Source of the DNA: Thalassomonas sp. RHCl1
Lineage (GTDB): Bacteria > Pseudomonadota > Gammaproteobacteria > Enterobacterales > Alteromonadaceae
Assembly: GCF_947387555.1 (NCBI RefSeq)
Contig: NZ_CANDNZ010000002.1
Coordinates: forward strand, 1 to 64,000
DNA: 64,000 nucleotides
Direction: 5' to 3'
Part shown: piece after piece, positions 54,044 to 63,033 of the stretch
Layout of the letters: each line of letters starts with the position of its first letter
Position numbering within the stretch: the stretch's first letter is position 1
Program-made: the position numbers and the translations under genes
Notes under the pieces: model-generated
Told to the model about the DNA's origin: nothing
Database searches by the model: none
The model's input: the letters and a program-made list of their open reading frames with translations, nothing else

Positions 54044-56478
54044 GTAACGATATATTCATAAACAGAGTCGAAGAAAAAGCACAGCTCACAAAAGAGCTGA
54101 TTGAACCCTCAGCTGGCTCAAAGTTAATTATATTAAGTGCTCCCTCTGGGCGGGGGAAAAGCGCGCTTGTAGATCAAGTAATTGCTAATTGTGAGATTAC
54201 AAACTTTGTTCGTGTTAAAATCATGGATCATGAAAAATACAGGGATGTTGATGGATCCTTTGTTCTTGAGTTAGGACGTTCTTTAGATAAGTTTGCTAGA
54301 GAGAACTCACCTTCAAATCAATCATCAACAACGATAACAAAGCATCATGTTGTTGAGGCAATAATAGATACTGCAAGGGTTGCATTCATTGACTACATAG
54401 AAAAAAAAACAGGTTCAAAGAAGTTATCAAACTCTATTAGTGATTTAATTGGGAAGTTCAGCAAAGACAATTCGGATGCAATTTTTTCTGGTCATGATGA
54501 ATTATACGAGCCTATTAAAAAATATATTAATGCATTTTTAAAAAACTATCCTTTTACTGTTGTACTCGAAAATATTCAAAATATTGACAAAGACTCCCTT
54601 GAGTTTTTTAAAGTGTTATTGAATGAACACTCTGACCTTAACATAGTGGCAGAGTTCACTAATTCAACAAACGAACTATATAAAGAAAATCAACTTTTTG
54701 ATTATCTGGGAGGTGACTCTGTATTTAAAGCGATGCACCGACTTGGCGTCCTTCCCGTAAAAGATATAATTAAATTCCTAAAACAAGATGAATTGGCTTT
54801 AGCTGAAGTATTCGAAAGTAGTTACAGCTCTTCAGATGGAAACCTATACAAACTATCATTTATACTAAAATCTGCAAGAAAAGATACTGTTTTCTCTTTG
54901 AAGGATGATGCCTATCAAACTTTTGAAAACACAATCAATTCACTCAATGAGCAGCATAAATTATTATTAGCTATTATAGCGACTCATGGAGGTAGGGTAT
55001 CTTTAGAAATACTCAATAGATTAATGAACTCAACCCCACAATCAAAAAAAATGGGATTACACTATAAAGATCTACAAGCAGCTACACTTCAGCTTAGTAA
55101 TAACGATCTATTGAAAATAGCGTTAGAAGAAATTTGTTTAAAACATGATAGTGCTTTACAAATAATTTTTTCCAATGAAAGTTATTTTCGTCATCTAATG
55201 ATTGCGAATGATCTTTGGTTTAAGTTTTATGTTTCACTTAAAGCCGAATCTACTCAAGATTTTTTATTACCATTGTCTGAAATTTTAGGGTGGGAATTAT
55301 ATTATAGAAGCCAACTAGATTTAGTCGATGGTCTCATAGATACACTTGAGAAAATATATACGTTGTGCTTAACAAGCAGGGCTCCAAGAAGAACTATCAG
55401 GTTTGCTCAAAACCTTCGCTCAAGACTTATAGCGTCCCCGAACTCTTCTGAAGAAATAATAAAAACTATAGATTTGTATTTAGCACGAATCTTTTATCGA
55501 CTATCTATGTTTGAAGAAGTTATCGAATATACAAAATCACATTTAGAAGAAACAGAACCTCTATTGATGTGTTCGACTTCAACTTTACTTTCTGGAGACT
55601 CTGTAGCAGCTAGTAGTCTTTTAGATAAATATGTAACTACACCAGATGAGGATAAAATCAGGTGGCTTGGAAGCCAACTGGTTCGTATAGCCATCCTGCG
55701 AGCTTCTAATCAATATGACGAATGTTCTGAGTTATGGTGGGAGCTGCATGAAAAACAAGCATTTAAAAATTCAAGTTTAGAACCTTTATTTAAACGCTCA
55801 TCTGATATGGCGCTCATAGGAGGAGGGGAAAGAAGAATTCAATTTTTATCTGAAGCGATTTCAACTTTTCAAAATAATAATGAGTCAATACAGGAAATGG
55901 GGGCGAGAATAGCATTAAGTCAGCACTTAGGTTATGGGGGGTTGCTAGATAAAGCTGAAGAGGAACTAAAAAAGGCAGATGAAATAATTAAAGGGACTAT
56001 TAGCAACTCTTTCATTTTAAGTAATAATTTTGCCGTCATTTCTTTGTATAAAAATAAAGCAAATGACCAATGCTTAGCACAACTTGAAGAAGCAAGTGAA
56101 CACTGCAATAATCACCTGTCTAAATTAATTATTTTAAATAATTTACTTATCTGGCATTCAATAAATGAAACTTTTGATGCCAAACTATCAATTCAAGAAA
56201 GTATTGAAGAAATATTATCTAAATATAAAGATATTGATTACGATTTAACTCGAATTGCTTTTTTTAATATAGCAATGTCCATTGAGCAACCTAAAGCAAG
56301 ACAAGAATATATAGAAAGAGCTAGGTCTTTACCTGTCAATGCGGACTTCGAGTATTGGCGAGTAAAGCTATATGATGAATTACCGCAAAGGGACGATTTC
56401 CGCTATCAGTACAAGTATTATCCCGTATTTATTTCAAGTTGGAGTTTAGATTTTGATATCGCATTAAAGAATTGTTGA
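54040..56478 (+). CDS. STAND-like P-loop ATPase with helical repeats
   Basis: An 812-residue protein. The N-terminal NTPase has Walker A APSGRGKS at 34-41 and a Walker B-like FTVVLEN at 172-178. An AAA/STAND helical region follows (about 290-400, with LLAIIATHGGRVSLEILNRLM as a winged-helix-like part). Residues 400-812 form TPR-like helical repeats (EEAEEELKKADEII-type pairs). The architecture resembles signal-sensing STAND ATPases, many used in phage defence. No effector domain is apparent, so an effector may be supplied by another gene. Codons are AT-rich, unlike the flanking genes. Its end overlaps the convergent ATP-grasp gene by 50 bp. Confidence 0.75.
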   Translation: MSNDIFINRVEEKAQLTKELIEPSAGSKLIILSAPSGRGKSALVDQVIANCEITNFVRVKIMDHEKYRDVDGSFVLELGRSLDKFARENSPSNQSSTTITKHHVVEAIIDTARVAFIDYIEKKTGSKKLSNSISDLIGKFSKDNSDAIFSGHDELYEPIKKYINAFLKNYPFTVVLENIQNIDKDSLEFFKVLLNEHSDLNIVAEFTNSTNELYKENQLFDYLGGDSVFKAMHRLGVLPVKDIIKFLKQDELALAEVFESSYSSSDGNLYKLSFILKSARKDTVFSLKDDAYQTFENTINSLNEQHKLLLAIIATHGGRVSLEILNRLMNSTPQSKKMGLHYKDLQAATLQLSNNDLLKIALEEICLKHDSALQIIFSNESYFRHLMIANDLWFKFYVSLKAESTQDFLLPLSEILGWELYYRSQLDLVDGLIDTLEKIYTLCLTSRAPRRTIRFAQNLRSRLIASPNSSEEIIKTIDLYLARIFYRLSMFEEVIEYTKSHLEETEPLLMCSTSTLLSGDSVAASSLLDKYVTTPDEDKIRWLGSQLVRIAILRASNQYDECSELWWELHEKQAFKNSSLEPLFKRSSDMALIGGGERRIQFLSEAISTFQNNNESIQEMGARIALSQHLGYGGLLDKAEEELKKADEIIKGTISNSFILSNNFAVISLYKNKANDQCLAQLEEASEHCNNHLSKLIILNNLLIWHSINETFDAKLSIQESIEEILSKYKDIDYDLTRIAFFNIAMSIEQPKARQEYIERARSLPVNADFEYWRVKLYDELPQRDDFRYQYKYYPVFISSWSLDFDIALKNC

Positions 56479-57457
56479 CCATGAGAGAAAGTATTTCTTT
56501 ATATGTTAATTCTTCAAAAGCCAATGTACCACAAAACTCAGCATTAGCCCCTAAATGGGTTTCAGGAGTTAATTCTAAAACGGTGAACACATTATTGTGT
56601 AATTTTCCATCTATACGAATATATTCAACCTTATCTAACCAAGAAAAGATCCTTTGGCAACTTTGCAGAAGAGGTGCATCAATATCTTTTTTAACAGAAC
56701 GTAACGCTAAATTATACTCTTTGGATTTTTTTTCATGGTAGCCATAGAGGTGTGAATAAAAGTAGTTTTCGTCATCTTTTCTATAACGTTCTGCAGCATG
56801 CCAATGAGATATATGCTCTTTCCAACCAAGTAAGCAAATTGATACTTCTTTTCCAGCAACAAATTCTTCAACTAATATTGGTTGAGAAAATTCTTCAAGT
56901 AGTTTAAGGGATAGGTTAGTCGCAGAATCAACATCTTCAACTAAATTCTTCTGGGTAATACCCAAAGACGTTCCTTCAAAAAATGGCTTTACGACACAAG
57001 GATAATTGAGCAAAGATAGTTTTTTTATATCATTTAGATCATATATCGTGACATCATCAGCTACTCTTAATCCTGCTTTTTTACACAAGATTTTTGATAA
57101 GGCTTTGTCATTACAAACGGTTTTAGTGTATATATCTCCCCCCATATAGCGAATGTTATTAGTCTCACAAATTGCAGGGACTAATGCATGTCTATTTCGT
57201 GAATTTTCACCAAACCAATAAGGCAATACTAAACTTTGATAATGCTTCTCAATATTAGCTTGAAAATCAATAGGATTAGTATATAACGTTACGTTTTGGT
57301 AGGATGATTGTAAAGCCTCTATCATTTGTTTTACATAATGTTTATCTGGCCGATCTATTCTTCTATCTAGCCAATCAAGATCTGCTCCTTTGTAATCAAG
57401 AGTATCTGCAACTACTACTATCTCTAAGTCATTCTCATTACACACTTTCAAAAACAT
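56429..57457 (-). CDS. ATP-grasp ligase, D-alanine-D-alanine-ligase-like
   Basis: A 342-residue protein. ATP-grasp features: YPCVVKPFFEGTSLGIT (155-167, nucleotide-binding lysine and Gly-rich loop), ILVEEFVAGKEVSI (about 194-207), and near the end a YIRIDGK segment and VLELTPETHLGANAEF, matching the Mg-binding E-x-N region with the Asn replaced by Thr-Pro. The best relatives are D-Ala-D-Ala ligase-type peptide ligases. It is unlikely to be the housekeeping ddl, given its position in an island and the diverged motif. The first ATG in the repeat (57461) is out of frame and gives a 7-codon peptide; ATG 57457 is used. Confidence 0.78.
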   Translation of the reverse strand: MFLKVCNENDLEIVVVADTLDYKGADLDWLDRRIDRPDKHYVKQMIEALQSSYQNVTLYTNPIDFQANIEKHYQSLVLPYWFGENSRNRHALVPAICETNNIRYMGGDIYTKTVCNDKALSKILCKKAGLRVADDVTIYDLNDIKKLSLLNYPCVVKPFFEGTSLGITQKNLVEDVDSATNLSLKLLEEFSQPILVEEFVAGKEVSICLLGWKEHISHWHAAERYRKDDENYFYSHLYGYHEKKSKEYNLALRSVKKDIDAPLLQSCQRIFSWLDKVEYIRIDGKLHNNVFTVLELTPETHLGANAEFCGTLAFEELTYKEILSLMVNNSLMRYQNLNSNLK

Positions 57458-57483
57458 TCATAATTCCTAGTTATCGTTACTTT
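57458..57483 (-). repeat. 26-bp inverted repeat, right end (IRR)
   Basis: Exact reverse complement of 54018-54043. It starts on the last base of the recombinase stop codon and supplies the ribosome-binding site of the ATP-grasp gene. Outside the 26 bp the similarity goes on loosely (TTGCA on both sides, with a 3-nt gap). Confidence 0.95.
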
Positions 57484-58436
57484 TATGCAATAGCCCCCCG
57501 TGTATTAGCCTTAGCTATTTTCTTTTGTAAAACATTATCATTTACGTGTGTGTACAGCTGGGTAGTTAAGATGCTTTGATGGCCCAATAAGCGTTGGACA
57601 AAACGAATATCGACACCTGATTCTAATAACTGGCATGCCGCTGAATGGCGATACATATGTGGAGTTATTTTATCTACCTTGGCAAAAGACGACATTTCTC
57701 TAATAAGCTTTCTGATAAAGTGGGGAGATGCTTCTTTTCCTCGGCTATTTGTTAGCATAAGGTCATGTTCAGGCCTGGTTATTTCTCTCAGAGACAGGTA
57801 AGAGCCAACCAGGTCACTTAGTTCTTTACTCGGTAAAAAAACAAACCGTTCTCTTTGTCCTTTTCCTAATATTTTTATTTTTTTCTCACTCAAAAAGACG
57901 TGCTGAATTTTAATATTAACGAGTTCACTTACTCTCATACCGGTAGAAAATAGCAGCTCTACAGCAAGAAGGCTGGTTAATTTGTTCACCTGTTTAGGTG
58001 TGGTAATTAAGGCTTGAAGAGTAGATAAGTTATAGCTGTCTTCCTTGGCTAAATTTAAATTTAATCTTGCAGCCTTTAACATTTTACGTAAATTACTCTT
58101 AGGAATATTTCTCGGTAGCTGCTTTGGTATTTTTACACTGATATCGGCTTTATGAAACGGGTTAACCTCAATAATATCCTCGAGCTCTAGCCACTTGAAC
58201 ATGGATTTTAGACAAGCAATTCTACGTTTAATCGTTCGAATACTCAGTTCGCTTTGATGTAGATGAGTTACATATTCTTTTAGTTGTTTCTTATCAAAAC
58301 ACTGTATATTTTGCTGTTTCACCAGTTGAGTAAAACTCGCTAAGTCCTGCTTGTATGCTCTGAGGGTGTGTGGAGATAGTTGTTTACCGTGCTGACAGTG
58401 GGATAAAAATTGTTCGCAAACTTCATTATTCAGCAT
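57483..58436 (-). CDS. Tyrosine recombinase (XerC/D-like integrase)
   Basis: A 317-residue phage-integrase-family protein. The N-terminal SAM-like domain is residues 1-90 (LSPHTLRAYKQDLASF). Catalytic residues are all present: Arg168 in STGMRVSEL, Lys192 in GKGQRERF, His260 and Arg263 in HMYRHSAA, His286 in LLGHQS, and Tyr295 in TQLYTHV. It should cut and rejoin DNA at specific sites. Its stop codon touches IRR and the ATP-grasp gene follows 25 nt later on the same strand. It is not the housekeeping xerC or xerD by context. Confidence 0.9.
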   Translation of the reverse strand: MLNNEVCEQFLSHCQHGKQLSPHTLRAYKQDLASFTQLVKQQNIQCFDKKQLKEYVTHLHQSELSIRTIKRRIACLKSMFKWLELEDIIEVNPFHKADISVKIPKQLPRNIPKSNLRKMLKAARLNLNLAKEDSYNLSTLQALITTPKQVNKLTSLLAVELLFSTGMRVSELVNIKIQHVFLSEKKIKILGKGQRERFVFLPSKELSDLVGSYLSLREITRPEHDLMLTNSRGKEASPHFIRKLIREMSSFAKVDKITPHMYRHSAACQLLESGVDIRFVQRLLGHQSILTTQLYTHVNDNVLQKKIAKANTRGAIA

Positions 58437-58862
58437 TTATTTTTCTCTGATAATTCAATGAAGTGAGTATGATAACCGCAAGAAATAAAATGACATCTTT
58501 TAGATAAAAATAATCTTTTATTCAATAGTGGATTACTACAACTTAGGTTCTTTTCTAGCCACTTAGGGGGAAATCAAGCAATAAAGGCTGGTTTAAATGG
58601 TTTAGGGGCTTTTTCCTTAGACCCAACTGGATTAAGGAAAGCTTTTCAAATCAATTGATAGGCTCCCATTTGGATTTCTGATAATTGGTCTTCTAATTGA
58701 GATCCCTTATCTGTGTGCTTTGTTTCTGTATGACTAATTGCAGGAAAAGGCAATTAAAGCTGTTTACAGAATCGATCGGTAACAATGAGGTATACATCAA
58801 AACCTAGACAGCTTAGCCACAATTTGAATGAGAGTAATAACTATGCCGGAGGAGTTGGGCAA
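58437..58862. other. Intergenic region between recombinase and Mrr-like gene
   Basis: About 425 nt with no convincing gene and no copy of the 26-bp repeat. The recombinase promoter should be here. Confidence 0.45.
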
Positions 58863-59678
58863 TCAATCAGGCTCTTTCCTCAAAAATGCGGGTATATTGA
58901 TATGCGCATGATTAGTGAAATTCACCGGTAGTTCATATCTTGTGCCTTTTACAATGCTCAGTAGCTTCTTTTCTGCCTCATCAAGGGGCACGCCTCTTAA
59001 ATGTAATTTTTTGATGTGGCGGTTTAACCACCTTTGGATATTGCCGTAAACTGCTGTTTGTTGATTGTCAGGCTGGTAAATAAATTCCACGAGGAATTGG
59101 GCAATAGCAGTCTTCGCACTATGATATTCAATAGCGGATCTTGAAGAAATAAAGTGGCCCTTATCAAATGTACCAGGGGAAAATGCTGGAAAATCGATGA
59201 GTCTGCTTTTAACTGGAGTTGCTTTAATATCCATCAAATCTAACAGCTCACGCTTTATCCGGTCAAAATCAATACTTGGCGGAGCCCATTCCAGGCATGC
59301 CATAACTGAGTCAATGGAATCACTTTCCTGATGGATAACCCAAAGGGCAATGCCATGAGCTTTTGCTACCGCAACGGCTTCCCTGGTAAAGCCACTGGGT
59401 GAGACTATTGCCGCTTTATGGGCTGAAATTGCCCCGCGTGTCTGCACCAGTTTTTGCACCACAGGCCGGTCAACCGGGCGCTTCCATTTTTTACATTCAA
59501 TGATCAAATGAAATGACAGGATGTCATCTATTTGAAAGGTCACGGAGACATCAATTTCATAAGTACCGGGCTGCTGGATGCCGGCTATTTTTTTATTGGT
59601 CGCTATGGTCGCATTATTAAAAGACTCAATATTTTTAATGATGTTGGAGACGTGTTGTTCATATTCTTGATGTGTCAT
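58863..59678 (-). CDS. Mrr-like restriction endonuclease
   Basis: A 271-residue protein. The N-terminal PD-(D/E)xK nuclease core is intact: TYEIDVSVTF with Asp43, then LIIECKKWKRPVDRPVVQKL with Glu61 and Lys63, and a following helix that matches the Mrr_cat family. The C-terminal half (about 150-271) is helical and basic and may recognise DNA or a partner. Such enzymes usually act on modified or foreign DNA (type IV restriction). No methylase is next to it. Part of the accessory island. Confidence 0.82.
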   Translation of the reverse strand: MTHQEYEQHVSNIIKNIESFNNATIATNKKIAGIQQPGTYEIDVSVTFQIDDILSFHLIIECKKWKRPVDRPVVQKLVQTRGAISAHKAAIVSPSGFTREAVAVAKAHGIALWVIHQESDSIDSVMACLEWAPPSIDFDRIKRELLDLMDIKATPVKSRLIDFPAFSPGTFDKGHFISSRSAIEYHSAKTAIAQFLVEFIYQPDNQQTAVYGNIQRWLNRHIKKLHLRGVPLDEAEKKLLSIVKGTRYELPVNFTNHAHINIPAFLRKEPD

Positions 59679-59843
59679 CTGTGCCCTTGAATCATGTCTT
59701 TTTTGTTTACAATATACTGTGGCATAAATGCTTTATAAACAATTATTCATTAACAGACCCTCATATTTCTGGCAGATGAAAGTTTGGTAGGACAAGCCGT
59801 ATTACTGATACTGTTTGATCATCAAAATATCTGCGCATTTGAA

Positions 59844-60740
59844 TCAGGCAAAGAAATCTTTAAGTGCTTTTAATACGGCTTTTACTTTATAGGACTGCTT
59901 TCTGTTAATGGTTAGTGCATATAAAGGCAGGGTGTTTAGATGCCAGTCAGGCAAAACCTTGAGCAGGGCGCCGGCTTTAACCAAGTGCTGAACTTCCAGC
60001 GCCGGAAGCACGGCTAGGCCAAGTCCTTCTTGTACATGGCTTACCAGGGCATTTAGATCATTAAAGCGCATCCGGTAGGGGGGATTATAGTCATAATTTG
60101 CTTTCCCGGGATGGTTCAGTTCGATTGCTGAAAAATCACTGCTGCCGATAAGCCCCAGCCAGCGGTGCTTAGCGATATCTTCCGGCGTAACCGGGTTGCC
60201 GGCCTGTTGCAGGTACTCAGGGCTCGCGTATATCTGCCGGGCAGCTTTGCCAAGGGGATGAAAAATGAAGCTTGAAGACTCCGGCTTGCCAATACGTATT
60301 GCAATGTCGATTTGTTCGCTGACCAAATTGCTTCCCGCATCACTGGCCAGAACGGTTAGCCGCAACTCCGGATTCTTGAGCAGCAAGCCTTTTAATGCCT
60401 GGGCAAGCGGTTGAGAGGCCAGGCCAACAGGGGCCGAGATCCGCAGCTCGCCCTCCAGGCTGTGTTTAATCTCGCTGATAGCGTCATGGGCATCTTCTGC
60501 CGCCATCAGCATTTTTTTTCCGTGCCGGTAATAGCGTTCGCCGGCTTCGGAAAGGCTGATGCGCCGGGTAGAGCGATAAATCAGGATAACCCCCAATTCT
60601 TTTTCCAGTTGACTGATATACTGGCTGATTGCCGGCGGGGTCATGCCCAGCTTTTCTGCTGCTGCCCGCATGCTGGTGTTATCAATAACCTGGCAAAAAA
60701 CAGCAATTTGTTTAAGCCGGTTTAGCGAAGGTGTTTCCAT
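59844..60740 (-). CDS. LysR-family transcriptional regulator
   Basis: A 298-residue protein. The winged HTH is residues 1-60 (LNRLKQIAVFCQVIDNTSMRAAAEKLGMTPPAISQYISQLE, split by family pattern). The effector domain is LRISAPVGLASQPLAQALKG. ATG 60740 (METPSL) is chosen; the longer frame begins 12 bases upstream. Divergent from the SnoaL-like gene at 60865, with a 124-nt gap that likely holds its operator. Confidence 0.9.
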   Translation of the reverse strand: METPSLNRLKQIAVFCQVIDNTSMRAAAEKLGMTPPAISQYISQLEKELGVILIYRSTRRISLSEAGERYYRHGKKMLMAAEDAHDAISEIKHSLEGELRISAPVGLASQPLAQALKGLLLKNPELRLTVLASDAGSNLVSEQIDIAIRIGKPESSSFIFHPLGKAARQIYASPEYLQQAGNPVTPEDIAKHRWLGLIGSSDFSAIELNHPGKANYDYNPPYRMRFNDLNALVSHVQEGLGLAVLPALEVQHLVKAGALLKVLPDWHLNTLPLYALTINRKQSYKVKAVLKALKDFFA

Positions 60741-60864
60741 AGTGCACCCCATTGTTAAGCAGAGCTTAATTATAATGTAAGTATTACCGGTATTATCAAG
60801 GATTAATTTAAGAATTATGATTCATCCCATATTGAAATCCATTTGATTAAAGCGAGGAAATATT

Positions 60865-61341
60865 ATGAAAAAACTCATTTCAATAGGGCTGCTACTGGCT
60901 GTTGCACTGACTTCCATGGCATCTTTTGCCGGTGAAAGCCGTAAAGATCGCCTGATGAATTTCTACGATGCTTTTGGTAAAGCGCAGGTAGAAAAACTGG
61001 ATAAGATTATCGTTAAAAACTGGATATCACATGATCCTAACCCCGGACAGGAGCAGGGACGGGAAGGCTTTAAGAAGTTCATCCCGCTGGTACACAGTGC
61101 TATTTCGGATGTTCACTGGCAAGTGGAAGAAATGATCGAAGAAGGCAGTACGATTGTGGTGCGCTCTACCATGACTGCAACACATACCGGGCCGTTGCTG
61201 GGCGTTGAAGCTACGGGTAAAACCTTCACCATAAAAGCTATAGATGTTCATCATTTCAATCGAAGGGGTATGGTGACAGAAACTTATCACCTGGAAGACT
61301 GGATTGCTTATCTTGCCCAGGTTGACGCACTCGGTCACTAA
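60865..61341 (+). CDS. Exported SnoaL-like (NTF2-fold) protein
   Basis: A 158-residue protein with a signal peptide ending near SFA (residue 22). The mature part is the SnoaL polyketide-cyclase-like / ester cyclase fold: MNFYDAFGKAQVEKLDKII, WISHDPNPGQEQGREGFKKFIP, FTIKAIDVHHFNRRGMVTETYHLEDW. These proteins are small alpha+beta barrels that bind diverse small ligands. AGGAAA lies before the ATG. Likely regulated by the divergent LysR protein. Confidence 0.8.
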   Translation: MKKLISIGLLLAVALTSMASFAGESRKDRLMNFYDAFGKAQVEKLDKIIVKNWISHDPNPGQEQGREGFKKFIPLVHSAISDVHWQVEEMIEEGSTIVVRSTMTATHTGPLLGVEATGKTFTIKAIDVHHFNRRGMVTETYHLEDWIAYLAQVDALGH

Positions 61342-61623
61342 TATGTTGGGGCATCCATAAACTTGCTATCATACCATGAGGTGTTTTTGCTTTTGTTATT
61401 GTCAAATTATGGGTGTCCGCCTCTACACTTACCATTCATGCCACAAAGTCGAAGTCTAACTTTGTTGGAGGTATTACGTTTTTTGTGTCCATAATCTGGG
61501 GGCTTGGTTTATAGAGAAAAATAACCTTACAGCGGATTGGTATAATATGTTGTCTCACCTATTCTTCAATGTCGAGCGCCTCTTATCTGGAGGTTAAGCT
61601 AACATGGAATGGAGAATGATGAA

Positions 61624-62712
61624 ATGAAGATTGTAACCAGGAAACAAAACTACTTTTTCTTATTTATCATATCTATATGCTTTTCATTGCCGGCTCTGGC
61701 ACAAATGCGCGGTGGGGTGGACAACACCAGCGACAACAGTGTTTATGGCTGGGCCTGCCAAAGGCTGAATGTTGATGCGGTAGACATCAGTATTTATGTT
61801 GGCGGCGACATACAGCAGGGGACACTGCTAAAGCGTATGCAGACCAATACCTACTCAACATGGGACGTTCGCGGGCAATGTGACTACACCAGTTATAAGC
61901 ACAGGTTTCACTACACCTTTACGCCTGAGCAACAACTAAGTTTTCGCGATCAAGCTATCTATGTTTACGTACATGAGCCGGTAACGGATACCCCGGTTCA
62001 GCTGGCAAGCTCCGGGTATTATACCGTACCCGGCATAACTAGTGAGCAAGTGATATTGTTTGAAGATCATTTTGATGGCATTGCCAGGCCAAGCGCAAGA
62101 GACATTGGCTGGGCATCAGCCGCCAATGATGCTTACAGCGATCCTAAAATTGTTGAAACCGGCAGCGGGCAGTTAAAAACCAATCCCCATATTTATGCGG
62201 TGCCTAACCATGACTTTTCCAATATTTTTGATGCACTGCATCCCGATACCAGTGAGCTGAGATTAAAAGTAAACCTGTCGGGATACAACCGCGCTTTCTC
62301 TTACTATTTTGGCCTGGGCGCCCCTATTGCAGATGACCCTGATGATTATCAGGGTTACGCTGCAAATATCCAATTAACCGTTGATGCACAGCAGGCAGTA
62401 TTAACTCTCAGGGGCCGAAACCGTAGCCATCTTGCCGGTGCTAATATGGGGGATCCTAAACATCTCAATTTAACGACGGTAGAGCTGAGAATAGCTGGTG
62501 ACTTTTCACTGAACCAGACGACAATGTTAGCGTCTGTCTATATCAGCGACCAGTTGCTCATGTCTGATATTCCATTTACCTGGTACCAGGGGCAAAATCA
62601 TTTATTTCTGTATGCTGATAATTGGTTTTCTAATAATGACCCCTTACCTGTGCGCTTTGATTCGGTAAGATTAACGGCCGGTAGAGGTAGTCAAAGCTGC
62701 CCGGCTAATTGA
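61624..62712 (+). CDS. Secreted protein with GWAC-type domain
   Basis: A 362-residue protein from ATG 61624 (GGAG nine bases upstream; ATG 61609 is an alternative). The signal peptide ends at ALAQ, near residue 27. Residues about 35-110 (YGWACQRLNVDAVDISIYVGG, then RGQCDYTSYKHRFHYTF) resemble the GWAC...V.IYVGG domain seen in secreted and carbohydrate-active proteins of marine bacteria, with a probable disulfide. The rest looks like a beta-sandwich (VILFEDHFDGI start, DSVRLTAG end), like LamG or family 16 modules, without a catalytic motif that I can identify. Confidence 0.65.
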   Translation: MKIVTRKQNYFFLFIISICFSLPALAQMRGGVDNTSDNSVYGWACQRLNVDAVDISIYVGGDIQQGTLLKRMQTNTYSTWDVRGQCDYTSYKHRFHYTFTPEQQLSFRDQAIYVYVHEPVTDTPVQLASSGYYTVPGITSEQVILFEDHFDGIARPSARDIGWASAANDAYSDPKIVETGSGQLKTNPHIYAVPNHDFSNIFDALHPDTSELRLKVNLSGYNRAFSYYFGLGAPIADDPDDYQGYAANIQLTVDAQQAVLTLRGRNRSHLAGANMGDPKHLNLTTVELRIAGDFSLNQTTMLASVYISDQLLMSDIPFTWYQGQNHLFLYADNWFSNNDPLPVRFDSVRLTAGRGSQSCPAN

Positions 62713-62771
62713 GTTGAAGTATAACAAGCGAGGACATCTATAAGCTTATTCTTATGTGATGACTTCTTGGG

Positions 62772-62792
62772 ACAGCCATCATTTATGGCTGT
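62772..62792. terminator. Hairpin between convergent frames
   Basis: ACAGCCAT and ATGGCTGT form an 8-bp stem, loop CATTT. It overlaps the stop of a possible 35-codon frame on the minus strand and could serve the secreted-protein gene. Confidence 0.5.
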
Positions 62793-62890
62793 TCTACTTT
62801 GTTTTCCTTGCTCACTTTAAGAGATGTAAATGCCGCTACAGCGGCAGCCATACCAGTCACCGCAGACATTATTGCAGGAATTGCTTCCAT
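62783..62890 (-). CDS. Possible small membrane peptide, 35 residues
   Basis: ATG 62890 opens MEAIPAIMSAVTGMAAAVAAFTSLKVSKENK and stops at 62783-62785 (sequence given here only in its hydrophobic core: AIMSAVTGMAAAVAAF). It has one short hydrophobic helix and a basic tail. The ribosome-binding site is weak (AAAAG). Too short to be sure. Confidence 0.3.
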   Translation of the reverse strand: MEAIPAIMSAVTGMAAAVAAFTSLKVSKENKVEQP

Positions 62891-63033
62891 TAAACAACTT
62901 TTAAGCAAATATTAAATAATTAAAAGCTCTTATAATATCAACTCATTAAGTAGCTTTTAAAAGGGAAGAAATGTGACATTTTACCGTCTAACCAAATCCT
63001 TTTCTTATACCTTATGTAACCTGTGAGAAATTC

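Noticed and set aside
57483-58436. Recombinase as housekeeping XerC or XerD
   Set aside because: The neighbours of xerC/xerD are absent and it sits at the edge of an AT-rich accessory block with a matched inverted repeat.
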